From a virus, in the IMG/VR virus record IMGVR_UViG_3300008448_000878, positions 1 through 20,168 of that record: 20,168 nt of DNA; one strand, written 5' to 3'. Of the stretch, positions 7,859 to 13,982 are shown piece after piece (the stretch's first letter is position 1; the number at the start of each line of letters is the position of its first letter). The notes below the pieces were generated by a model, which saw only the letters and a program-made list of their open reading frames with translations, did not search any database and had not been told where the DNA came from. A program made the translations under genes and the position numbers.

Positions 7859-8872
7859 TTGAGTAATTTATTTAAAAAAACAGCCTGTTTTACTGACATT
7901 CATTTCGGATTGAAGTCAAACAGTCAAGTACACAACCAAGACTGCAACGATTTTGTAGATTGGTACATTGCAGAAGCCAAGAAAGAAGGGTGCGATACAG
8001 GCATCTTTCTTGGCGACTGGCATCACAACCGCAACAGTTTGAACATTACTACAATGGATCACAGCTTGAGGGCTTTGGAAAAATTAGGTGCTGCCTTTGA
8101 TCAGTTCTTTTTCTTTCCTGGCAATCATGATTTGTACTACAAAGACAAACGTGATATTCACTCAGTAGAGTTTGGCAAGTATATTCCCGGCGTTACTATT
8201 GTACACAAGCCTATGACAATAGGTGATGTTACTATGTGCCCATGGTTAGTAGGCGATGAGTGGAAAACTATCGGCAAGAAAGGTGGCAAATATATATTTG
8301 GTCACTTTGAACTGCCCAGCTTCTTTATGAATGCCATGGTGCAAATGCCGGATCATGGTGAAATTCAATTAGACAGCTTTAAAGGTTACGAACTAGGCTT
8401 TAGCGGACACTTTCACAAACGTCAAGTTAAACAGAACATGCACTACATTGGCAATGCATTTCCCCATAACTATGCAGATGCATGGGATGATGACCGCGGC
8501 ATGATGATATTAGAATGGGGCAAACAACCTGTTTACAAAACTTGGCTAGATGCTCCTAAGTTTAGAACTGTAAAGCTCAGCAAGTTGATCGACGAAGCTG
8601 ATGATTTATTGTTGAGTAAGATGCATCTTCGTGTAGGACTTGACATTGATATCAGTTACGAAGAAGCTAGCTTTATCAAAGAAAAGTTTATTGCCGACTA
8701 CGACATTAGAGAACTTACACTGATTCCTGAAAAGAAAGAAGTTGAGATCAATACTACTATTGATATTCAAACTTTTGAATCAGTAGATCAAATTGTATCC
8801 AATCAATTGGTCAATATTGAAAGCGACACTTACGATAACAAAGTGTTGTTGAGCATTTATAACAGCCTATGA
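7859..8872 (+). CDS. gp47: Recombination endonuclease subunit gp47 (SbcD/Mre11-like)
   Basis: A 337-residue calcineurin-like phosphoesterase (T4 gp47 is 339). All metal-binding motifs are visible: D13-x-H15, G52-D53, G88-N89-H90-D91, a GHFE with H149, and G-H184-F-H186. With gp46 it forms the Mre11/Rad50-type complex that resects DNA ends, feeding recombination-dependent replication, and in T4 helps degrade host DNA. The start is TTG at 7859, chosen because an AAGGA site lies 7 bases upstream and the N-terminal strand before D13 would otherwise be lost; no ATG is nearby. Its stop overlaps the gp46 start (ATGA), so the two subunits are probably translationally coupled. Confidence 0.95.
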   Translation: MSNLFKKTACFTDIHFGLKSNSQVHNQDCNDFVDWYIAEAKKEGCDTGIFLGDWHHNRNSLNITTMDHSLRALEKLGAAFDQFFFFPGNHDLYYKDKRDIHSVEFGKYIPGVTIVHKPMTIGDVTMCPWLVGDEWKTIGKKGGKYIFGHFELPSFFMNAMVQMPDHGEIQLDSFKGYELGFSGHFHKRQVKQNMHYIGNAFPHNYADAWDDDRGMMILEWGKQPVYKTWLDAPKFRTVKLSKLIDEADDLLLSKMHLRVGLDIDISYEEASFIKEKFIADYDIRELTLIPEKKEVEINTTIDIQTFESVDQIVSNQLVNIESDTYDNKVLLSIYNSL

Positions 8873-10650
8873 CTATAAAAATTAAAGAATTAACCGTTAA
8901 GAACTTTATGAGCGTGGGTAATCAAACCCAGGCTGTGGACTTTTGTAAAGAAAACTTAACATTAGTGTTAGGTGAAAACTTAGATCAAGGCGGAGATGAC
9001 AGCGGCAGTCGCAACGGTACAGGTAAAACAACTATTGTCAATGCCTTAAGCTTTGCATTGTTTGGCACTGCACTGACTAACATTAAAAAAGACAACCTTA
9101 TTAATAAAATTAACAATAAGGGCATGTTGGTTACACTGAGTTTTGACAAAGACGGCAACAAATATAAGATCGAACGTGGTCGTAAGCCCACTGTTATGAA
9201 GTTTTATGTCAATGATCAAGAACAAGCTGCCAACGACAACGATGACAGTCAAGGTGACATGCGTGAAACGCAAAAGGATATTCACGAATTGTTGGGCATG
9301 ACACATGATATGTTCAAACATATTGTAGCCTTGAACACTTATACTGAACCGTTCTTGAGCATGAAAGCCAATGAACAGAGAGAAATCATTGAGCAGTTGT
9401 TGGGCATTACCTTGCTAAGTGAGAAAGCCGAAGCTCTCAAAGAACGAGTTAGAGAAACTAAAGAAGCAATCATACAAGAAACTTCAAACATTGAAGCAAC
9501 TAAACGTAGCAACGACAAAATTCAAATCAGTATCGACAGTTTGATTACAAGGCAACGTGCTTGGAACAAACAACGAGATCTAGATTTAGAAAAGATTGCC
9601 GGCAGTATTGCAGAATTACAACAAGTTGACATTGAAAAAGAATTAGAGCAACATGCTAAACTAAAAACATACGACGAGTTGGCTGCAAGAATTAAAAGTC
9701 TAAGCAAAGAAAAAGCAACTCTTGAAAATGCACTAGGGCAAGCTGATAGGTCTGTTGCAAAATATCAAAAAGAAGTTGAACAGCTTAAAGATAACAAGTG
9801 TCCTGCTTGTGAACAAGACTTGCACGATCACAAACACGACGAATTAAAAGCTCGTGCTGACAAAAATTTAGAAGAATCAGGCGTATATCTTTCTAAAGTC
9901 ACTCATGACTTGAGTAAAGTTGTAGGCGAGTTAGATAAAATAGGCGACATTAACGGACGCCCAAAGGTATATTATGAAACTCTCGAGGAAGCTCTACGGC
10001 ATCAAAACAATTTGGCTACGCTTGAAAGTGCGTTGGTGGCTAAGGCGGGCGAACAGGATCCTTACCAAGAACAAATTGAAGAACTCCAACAAACTGCACT
10101 CCAAGATGTAAACTGGGATGCTGTTAATAATTTGAACACACTCAAAGACCATCAAGAGTTTTTGTTAAAATTGTTGACAAACAAAGACAGTTTTATTCGT
10201 AAAAAGATTATTGATCAGAACTTAGCTTACTTAAACAACAGGCTAACTTATTATCTTGACAAGATGGGCTTGCCTCATACTGTTACATTCTTAAACGACT
10301 TAACTGTTGAGATTATGCAGTTAGGTCAAGACTTAGACTTTGACAACTTGTCACGTGGTGAACGCAACAGATTGATTTTAGGATTGAGCTGGGCATTCCG
10401 TGATGTATGGGAAAGTTTATATCAAAGTATCAACTTGTTGTTCATTGACGAATTAATCGACAACGGTTTAGATGCTAACGGTGTTGAAAATGCACTGAGT
10501 GTACTTAAGAAGATGGGCAGAGAACGCAAGAAAAACATTTATCTAATCAGTCACAAGGATGAATTGATTGGGCGTGTTAACAATGTTCTCAAAGTTATTA
10601 AAGAAAATGGTTTTACCAGCTACGCTAATGATCTTGAAATTGAAGAATGA
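8869..10650 (+). CDS. gp46: Recombination endonuclease subunit gp46 (SbcC/Rad50-like ATPase)
   Basis: A 593-residue SMC-like ABC ATPase (T4 gp46 is 560). Motifs in order: Walker A S-R-N-G-T-G-K-T-T (47-55), preceded by a Gly/Asp/Ser-rich loop; coiled-coil arm 185-310; zinc hook C311-P-A-C314; returning coiled coil to about 440; ABC signature LSRGE (494-498); Walker B LLFIDE (523-528); D-loop N-G-L-D (532-535); and the switch histidine in S-H562-K-D. It partners gp47 in DNA-end processing. The arm is short, as in T4 and unlike cellular Rad50. The start overlaps the gp47 stop and its stop overlaps the next start, both as ATGA. All catalytic elements are intact. Confidence 0.95.
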   Translation: MTIKIKELTVKNFMSVGNQTQAVDFCKENLTLVLGENLDQGGDDSGSRNGTGKTTIVNALSFALFGTALTNIKKDNLINKINNKGMLVTLSFDKDGNKYKIERGRKPTVMKFYVNDQEQAANDNDDSQGDMRETQKDIHELLGMTHDMFKHIVALNTYTEPFLSMKANEQREIIEQLLGITLLSEKAEALKERVRETKEAIIQETSNIEATKRSNDKIQISIDSLITRQRAWNKQRDLDLEKIAGSIAELQQVDIEKELEQHAKLKTYDELAARIKSLSKEKATLENALGQADRSVAKYQKEVEQLKDNKCPACEQDLHDHKHDELKARADKNLEESGVYLSKVTHDLSKVVGELDKIGDINGRPKVYYETLEEALRHQNNLATLESALVAKAGEQDPYQEQIEELQQTALQDVNWDAVNNLNTLKDHQEFLLKLLTNKDSFIRKKIIDQNLAYLNNRLTYYLDKMGLPHTVTFLNDLTVEIMQLGQDLDFDNLSRGERNRLILGLSWAFRDVWESLYQSINLLFIDELIDNGLDANGVENALSVLKKMGRERKKNIYLISHKDELIGRVNNVLKVIKENGFTSYANDLEIEE

Positions 10651-10895
10651 GTACAAACGATAACCATCGTCAACTATTACAACTAGTTCACGAATACGTC
10701 AAGTTGAATCTTAGTTTAGAACTTAAACCTACACTAGACAAAACTATTGAAGTTCGAAAAGTTCTTTCGGACATTAGACGTTGTGCTTCTACACGCCGTG
10801 AAGAAGTAATGGAAGTACAACGAGAAAGACGAGCATACTTAGACACATTAAAAGGCAACTCAGATTTAACAGAGGCACAAGACCAAGACGACTAA
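10647..10895 (+). CDS. Small helical protein of unknown function after gp46
   Basis: 82 residues, no family recognised. The ATG overlaps the gp46 stop (ATGA), so it should be co-translated with the nuclease genes. The protein looks wholly helical and highly charged: a mid segment with R-K-V-L-S-D-I-R-R-C-A-S-T-R-R-E-E-V (about 38-55) followed by E-V-Q-R-E-R-R, and an acidic tail ending in D-Q-D-D. In T4 small genes (45.1, 45.2) also lie between gp46 and the clamp gene, but I cannot equate them. A role with gp46/47 or as a small nucleic-acid-binding protein is only inferred from position and charge. Confidence 0.75.
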   Translation: MSTNDNHRQLLQLVHEYVKLNLSLELKPTLDKTIEVRKVLSDIRRCASTRREEVMEVQRERRAYLDTLKGNSDLTEAQDQDD

Positions 10896-10903
10896 CTAAG
10901 TGC

Positions 10904-11341
10904 ATGTCATGGTATTATCAAAACGCAATAGTTGAAACTCTTCCAGAAGAATGTATAGGTTTCGTCTATTGTATCACTAATAACATCACTGGTCGCAAAT
11001 ATATAGGCAAAAAATTAGCTAAATTCTCTAAAACCACTTATAAAACAGTAAAACTCAAAAACGGCAACAAGAAGAAAAAGAAGATTCGTTCTAAAATTGA
11101 TTCTGATTGGCGTGAATACTATGGCTCAAGCGATCATTTAACAAAAGATATAGAAACTCTAGGCGCAGACAATTTCACAAGAGAAATACTTTACTACTGC
11201 AACTCAAAGGCTGAATGCTCTTACATAGAGGCAAGAGAACAATTTACAAGACGTGTTCTCGAAAGTGACGACTACTACAACGGACACATAGCTGTTCGTG
11301 TACACGGAAGTCATATCAAAGGCAAACAATTAAACGGTTAA
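10904..11341 (+). CDS. GIY-YIG family nuclease
   Basis: 145 residues. The N-terminal half carries the family's two-strand signature: G-F-V-Y-C-I-T-N (19-26, the GIY strand) and K-Y-I-G-K-K (32-37, the YIG strand). A lysine-rich insertion follows (about 47-62), then D-W-R-E-Y-Y-G-S-S (68-76), G-A-D-N-F-T-R-E-I-L (87-96), a likely catalytic glutamate in Y-I-E109-A-R-E, and Y-Y-N126-G. The domain cleaves one DNA strand with a single metal ion. Many T4-like phages use it in homing endonucleases of the Seg or I-TevI type, and T4 EndoII (DenA) uses it for host DNA breakdown. No separate C-terminal DNA-binding domain is visible, so it could be either a degradative enzyme or a compact homing enzyme. 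It starts 8 bases after the preceding gene and is followed by a long structured non-coding region. Confidence 0.75.
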   Translation: MSWYYQNAIVETLPEECIGFVYCITNNITGRKYIGKKLAKFSKTTYKTVKLKNGNKKKKKIRSKIDSDWREYYGSSDHLTKDIETLGADNFTREILYYCNSKAECSYIEAREQFTRRVLESDDYYNGHIAVRVHGSHIKGKQLNG

Positions 11342-11543
11342 AGCTCGCACAGGCTAATTTCGTGTGCCCAGCATTCAGACAACGGGTTTAACTACACCGG
11401 GACGGAAATCTCTTGCCGTTAAGAGTACTCAGCAACTATCCTTAACAGGACGACGACTAGATATGCCTTCATAGAACTAGTTTTGCTGTTTGAAGATCTT
11501 TAATTTAATAAGGCTAATGATGGGGAACTAACCATAACCCCAC

Positions 11544-11576
11544 GCTTTGCAAATGTGATAGTGTACATTTGCAAGC
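11544..11576 (+). other. Strong hairpin within the structured region
   Basis: GCTT-(T bulge)-GCAAATGT pairs with ACATTTGC-AAGC around the 8-base loop GATAGTGT: twelve Watson-Crick pairs with one bulged T. It is too long to be a likely chance event in 490 bases and has no U-run, so it is not a terminator. Confidence 0.7.
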
Positions 11577-11600
11577 CGCCGTTGTAACAAGACAGAATGA

Positions 11601-11623
11601 GCAGGTACCGGACAACCGCCTGC
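11601..11623 (+). other. Bulged GC-rich hairpin within the structured region
   Basis: GCAGG, a TAC bulge, CGG, loop ACAA, then CCG and CCTGC: eight pairs, seven of them G-C. A one-sided three-base bulge within a GC-rich stem is a common design in folded RNAs and protein-binding RNA sites. Confidence 0.65.
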
Positions 11624-11648
11624 GATACAATAATTCTAACACTATGTG

Positions 11649-11677
11649 ACTGTGCTACTCAGATAATGCAGTTTTTT
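11649..11677 (+). terminator. Weak terminator-like hairpin with T-run
   Basis: ACTGTG pairs with TGCAGT (two G-U pairs, 12-base loop) and runs straight into six T (11672-11677). It could end transcripts coming from the gp46/GIY-YIG side, or the 3' end of an RNA made from 11342 onward. The stem is weak and the next strong hairpin starts at once. Confidence 0.3.
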
Positions 11678-11697
11678 CTTAGCCCGCTAGGGCTAAG
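11678..11697 (+). other. Perfect 8-bp hairpin with GCTA loop
   Basis: CTTAGCCC-GCTA-GGGCTAAG. It is preceded, not followed, by T residues, so on neither strand does it have terminator form. The hexamer GGCTAA of its 3' arm also occurs at 11352-11357 and 11512-11517, giving possible alternative partners for its 5' arm. Confidence 0.65.
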
Positions 11698-11810
11698 TGT
11701 GACCGCTTAATCTAGATAATACTTAATTCACTGCTTCGCTATCGCTACGCAGCTTCTTTTAAAACATCGTTTAAAAAAAAAATTAGTTCGAGCTGACAAG
11801 CGAAGAACTG

Positions 11811-11827
11811 GATGTACGAAGTACATC
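11811..11827. other. 17-base inverted repeat next to a late promoter
   Basis: GATGTAC-GAA-GTACATC is a perfect 7-base inverted repeat around a 3-base centre, ending three bases before the late-type element at 11831. As DNA it would occupy about -33 to -17 of that promoter. It could be an operator, or the final hairpin of the upstream structured region. Confidence 0.5.
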
Positions 11828-11830
11828 TCT

Positions 11831-11838
11831 AATAAATA
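11831..11838 (+). promoter_or_regulatory. Late-promoter-like element AATAAATA
   Basis: AATAAATA, seven of eight bases to the T4 late consensus and of NATAAATA form. A start near 11844 gives a 13-base leader with GGAAGA before the ATG at 11857. It marks the switch from early/middle genes on the left to late genes on the right. Confidence 0.6.
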
Positions 11839-11856
11839 ACATACATTGGAAGACCT

Positions 11857-12876
11857 ATGAAAGTAAGTGAAATTATCTTAGAAGCACCTCAAACTGGAAC
11901 AAATGCCTTTTCACAGATGGCTGGTCAGTTAGGTGGCGGAACATCTAGTACAGGTGGTACAACTAAATCTACCTCTACTGGACAAACACATAAATCAAAC
12001 CCTAATAATCCTAACAATGCTTCTCCTAAGAAGCCTGGATCTACTAAGAAAACTGGCACTAAACTTAGTGCTGGACCTAAAGGTTTAGTTTCTAATGCAG
12101 GAGGAAAATCAACTTCTGTTAGTCCTAAAGATGCACTTAAAACGGCTGCTCCTGATAAGGTTGCTGTAGCAGAAAAAGTATCTGGAGGAAAGTGGGAAAA
12201 GTTTAAAGCTACTAAACCTTTTAAGATGTTTGGATTAAAAACTTTAGGGCCATTTCTTATTTGGTTAGACGACATGTCTAGTATTAACGAATTGTGGGAT
12301 GCTGGAGCGTTTAATGATCACGGTGATAAAGCCGGAGAAGTTGTCCAACAGTTAAGAACTTACTATACTCAACTATTAATCACTAGAATGGGAACAATGT
12401 GGGTTGTATGGGGATCAGCTAGTTTTGTTACAGGTATGGCTGTTAGAGCTCTCGTAGCACTGATTCCTGGTCTAGGATGGCTGGCTAACTTAGCTGCGGT
12501 AGTAGCGCAAGGTGCGGTATACTTATTATTAAACAGTGAAGTTGTTCAAAAATATTTAACTTTTACTATATTAGAAAATCTAGCACCTGACTGGATGAGC
12601 AATTCAGCGTATGGTATTGCTAGAGTGTTTGGCGGAGTTGGCGGCTTAATAGGACCTTATATAACTAAACTAAAAGATAAATTTGCAAAAGAAGCCCCTG
12701 AAGTTGCAAAAGCTGTTCCTGGAGCAGCTGCCAATGTAGCAAAAGACGCAGCAAATGCTGTAAAAAATACAGGATCTACTGTTGCTAAAGACGGTGCAAC
12801 CGCTGTAAAAAATATAGGATCTGCCCCAGCAGCCGAACCGTTAGGCGCTATGTCTGACCTAGCTAAAGATCTTTAA
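11857..12876 (+). CDS. Putative internal head (ejected) protein with membrane hairpin
   Basis: 339 residues, no named family recognised. The N-terminus MKVSEIILEA resembles the capsid-targeting sequence of T4 internal proteins (MKTYQEFIAEA), which the prohead protease gp21 cuts after hydrophobic-x-E; here I7-L8-E9 followed by A10 fits. A Ser/Thr/Gly/Lys/Pro-rich flexible region follows (about 20-110). Two long hydrophobic segments at about 180-202 and 205-225, separated by P-G-L-G, look like a membrane hairpin. The C-terminus is Ala/Lys-rich with two 15-residue tandem repeats (293-307 and 308-322). A late-type promoter precedes it. I infer a virion protein packed in the head and possibly delivered to the host membrane at infection. 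A holin or membrane-assembly factor is the main alternative. Confidence 0.7.
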   Translation: MKVSEIILEAPQTGTNAFSQMAGQLGGGTSSTGGTTKSTSTGQTHKSNPNNPNNASPKKPGSTKKTGTKLSAGPKGLVSNAGGKSTSVSPKDALKTAAPDKVAVAEKVSGGKWEKFKATKPFKMFGLKTLGPFLIWLDDMSSINELWDAGAFNDHGDKAGEVVQQLRTYYTQLLITRMGTMWVVWGSASFVTGMAVRALVALIPGLGWLANLAAVVAQGAVYLLLNSEVVQKYLTFTILENLAPDWMSNSAYGIARVFGGVGGLIGPYITKLKDKFAKEAPEVAKAVPGAAANVAKDAANAVKNTGSTVAKDGATAVKNIGSAPAAEPLGAMSDLAKDL

Positions 12877-13088
12877 ATCAATGCTAGTCTAGAAGCTTTA
12901 GTAGCTTCTATATTATCTTTAATAATATTATTGATAATAGTTCTATCTTCATACGAGTACACATGAAACAACTCATAGCTGGTTACGCCGCCTCGCATGT
13001 ACCAGCTAATCCTAAAGATTTCATCTTTTAGTTGCTTTGCTTCTCCGTCGATTTGTTTGATATATTGTTCGATATCAGAGTTCGACAT
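12873..13088 (-). CDS. Small conserved-looking protein after gp26, unknown function
   Basis: 71 residues, no named family recognised. It is predicted helical with a distinctive I-S-W-Y-M-R-G-G-V-T segment (27-36) and a C-terminal helix rich in I, N and D. It starts 11 bases after the gp26 stop in the same direction, so it is in the gp26 operon and is probably involved in baseplate hub or tail assembly. Its stop codon overlaps the stop of the convergent gene at 11857-12876 by two bases. T4 has a hub-assembly factor gp51 near this functional class, but it is much longer, and I do not equate them. Confidence 0.75.
   Translation of the reverse strand: MSNSDIEQYIKQIDGEAKQLKDEIFRISWYMRGGVTSYELFHVYSYEDRTIINNIIKDNIEATKASRLALI
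12890..12910. terminator. Possible terminator hairpin at the convergent junction
   Basis: TAGAAGCT-TTAGT-AGCTTCTA is an 8-base perfect stem 14 bases past the plus-strand stop, followed on that strand by TATTATCTTT. It lies within the end of the opposing 71-residue gene. The U-tract is imperfect, so termination is only plausible. Confidence 0.35.
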
Positions 13089-13099
13089 ACTCTGAATCT

Positions 13100-13924
13100 T
13101 TAGACGAAAAAATTTGATTGATCCAATGTAACTGAAACTTTTTCGCTATGCTCACAACTGCCGCATTTGATATCTTGTTCAGGAATAGACCATGTTTCTT
13201 TATTCTTTTCAAGTTGGTCTTTGATTATTTTGTAAACTGAACTGTCGGCATTTTTCAACCATTCTTTAATTTGTTCTTTATCAGTAACAGTAGACTCCGG
13301 AGTCTGAACATGTTCAATACTGGTCATAAACAAGTTAACCTGTATATCAGCTAGACGTCGATATACTTCATTTAAGTTTTCATTCTTTTGATCTTCTGGC
13401 AAATCATTAGTTTGGTAAAGCATACGTTGTAGTTTAAAATTTTCTAATGACACTTCACTAGATTCTTTATAGCTCAACGGGCGTAGTTTTACAGTAATTT
13501 CGTCGCTAATTTTTACTTTAGATACAAACTCAATATTACTAAAATATTCTATTAAAGTTTGTAGTGGAATATCAAAATTGTTTTCTTCTCCGCAGGCTGT
13601 ACAGTTATGTACGATGCTCATATGATCGCCAAATGTTGCTATTCTTATAGCAATTAACACAGCATCAACATCAATGTTAGGCATTTCTTTAGCATCAGCA
13701 ATAAACGGACAGCAACTTTCGATTACTTTTGTAGATGCTTCTCCGGTAAAAAGTGCATCAGGAGTTTTAAAAATAATCTCATCCATGCCAGTCATGCCAA
13801 AAATTGGCACATTATTATAGTCTCCCTTTAATGCACCTGGTGGGTAGTGTAGACCTTTACTAGGCAATTGAATAAAGATTTTAGGTTGTCTAAAATACTT
13901 TGTTAGTGGGTTAGATTGACTCAT
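13100..13924 (-). CDS. gp26: Baseplate hub assembly protein gp26
   Basis: 274 residues from the ATG at 13924 (MSQSNPLTKYF), of the T4 gp26 baseplate-protein family (T4 gp26 is 208). The N-terminal block with Q-L-P-S-K-G-L-H-Y (19-27) and F-x-M-T-G-M-D-E-I (42-50) is characteristic. Two C-x-x-C pairs, C108/C111 and C254/C257, suggest a zinc ribbon closing from two distant segments. An in-frame ATG at 13996 would add 24 residues rich in Tyr, Phe and Lys, but it lies upstream of the exact late-promoter octamer at 13950-13957, so the message would not contain it; it would also overlap the start of the divergent gene. gp26 takes part in building the central hub. The small gene 12873-13088 follows in the operon. 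Confidence 0.82.
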   Translation of the reverse strand: MSQSNPLTKYFRQPKIFIQLPSKGLHYPPGALKGDYNNVPIFGMTGMDEIIFKTPDALFTGEASTKVIESCCPFIADAKEMPNIDVDAVLIAIRIATFGDHMSIVHNCTACGEENNFDIPLQTLIEYFSNIEFVSKVKISDEITVKLRPLSYKESSEVSLENFKLQRMLYQTNDLPEDQKNENLNEVYRRLADIQVNLFMTSIEHVQTPESTVTDKEQIKEWLKNADSSVYKIIKDQLEKNKETWSIPEQDIKCGSCEHSEKVSVTLDQSNFFV

Positions 13925-13935
13925 GGTTTTTGTCC

Positions 13936-13943
13936 GATAAATA
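13936..13943 (+). promoter_or_regulatory. Late-promoter-like element GATAAATA for the tape-measure gene
   Basis: GATAAATA fits NATAAATA and has seven of eight bases of the T4 late consensus. A start near 13949 gives a leader of about 34 bases with AGG 9 bases before the ATG at 13983. It faces the opposing element at 13950-13957. Confidence 0.55.
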
Positions 13944-13949
13944 TATGAG

Positions 13950-13957
13950 TATTTATA
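13950..13957 (-). promoter_or_regulatory. Exact late promoter TATAAATA for gp26
   Basis: The minus strand reads TATAAATA, identical to the T4 late consensus. A start near 13944 leaves about 20 bases before the gp26 ATG at 13924. This is the best late-promoter match seen in the window and it decides the gp26 start. Confidence 0.65.
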
Positions 13958-13982
13958 TACGCATTTTTCCAGGTAAAAAAAT

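Larger units (their letters stand above)
11342..11830 (+). ncRNA. Candidate structured non-coding RNA region
   Basis: About 490 bases with no credible gene in a genome that otherwise leaves almost no gaps. It holds a dense series of hairpins: 11343-11372, 11456-11481 (ACTAG and TATG stems, CCTT loop), 11521-11542 (TGGGG/CCCCA), 11544-11576 (12 pairs, one bulge), 11601-11623 (8 pairs, ACAA loop, 3-base bulge), 11678-11697 (8 perfect pairs, GCTA loop), 11785-11809 and 11811-11827. A possible pseudoknot lies at 11402-11425. The base composition also looks less AT-biased than the neighbouring genes over much of its length. It matches none of the RNA classes I can recognise by eye (tRNA, tmRNA, RNase P, 6S, group I intron). 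Strand is assumed plus because flanking genes are plus; no promoter of its own is obvious. Alternatives are a replication origin, a set of cis elements, or a decayed gene. Confidence 0.45.

Noticed and set aside
11401-11412. Glutamine riboswitch core (GACGGAAGTAGG-like)
   Set aside because: Only GACGGAA matches; the rest of the conserved core and the matching upstream and downstream arms are absent.
11511-11585. tmRNA-like reading frame (A-N-D-G-E-L start) inside the structured region
   Set aside because: The frame runs on without the usual hydrophobic Ala-Ala ending, there is no tRNA-like acceptor or T-arm nearby, and the segment is taken up by two strong hairpins.
11678-11697. Intrinsic terminator
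   Set aside because: The T-run precedes the hairpin on the plus strand, and on the minus strand A residues follow it; neither strand has a U-tract after the stem.
11597-11710. 37-codon reading frame within the structured region
   Set aside because: No ribosome site, and it spans several hairpins including perfect ones; most likely a chance frame.
11342-11830. Group I intron or tRNA cluster
   Set aside because: No P7/S-type core sequence, no matching exon halves of one gene on both sides, and no B-box-like T-arm with acceptor pairing on either strand.
12911-12939. AT palindrome AATAATATTATT flanked by TATTATC/GATAATA
   Set aside because: It is explained by Ile and Asn codons (I-I-N-N-I-I-K-D-N-I) of the 71-residue gene.
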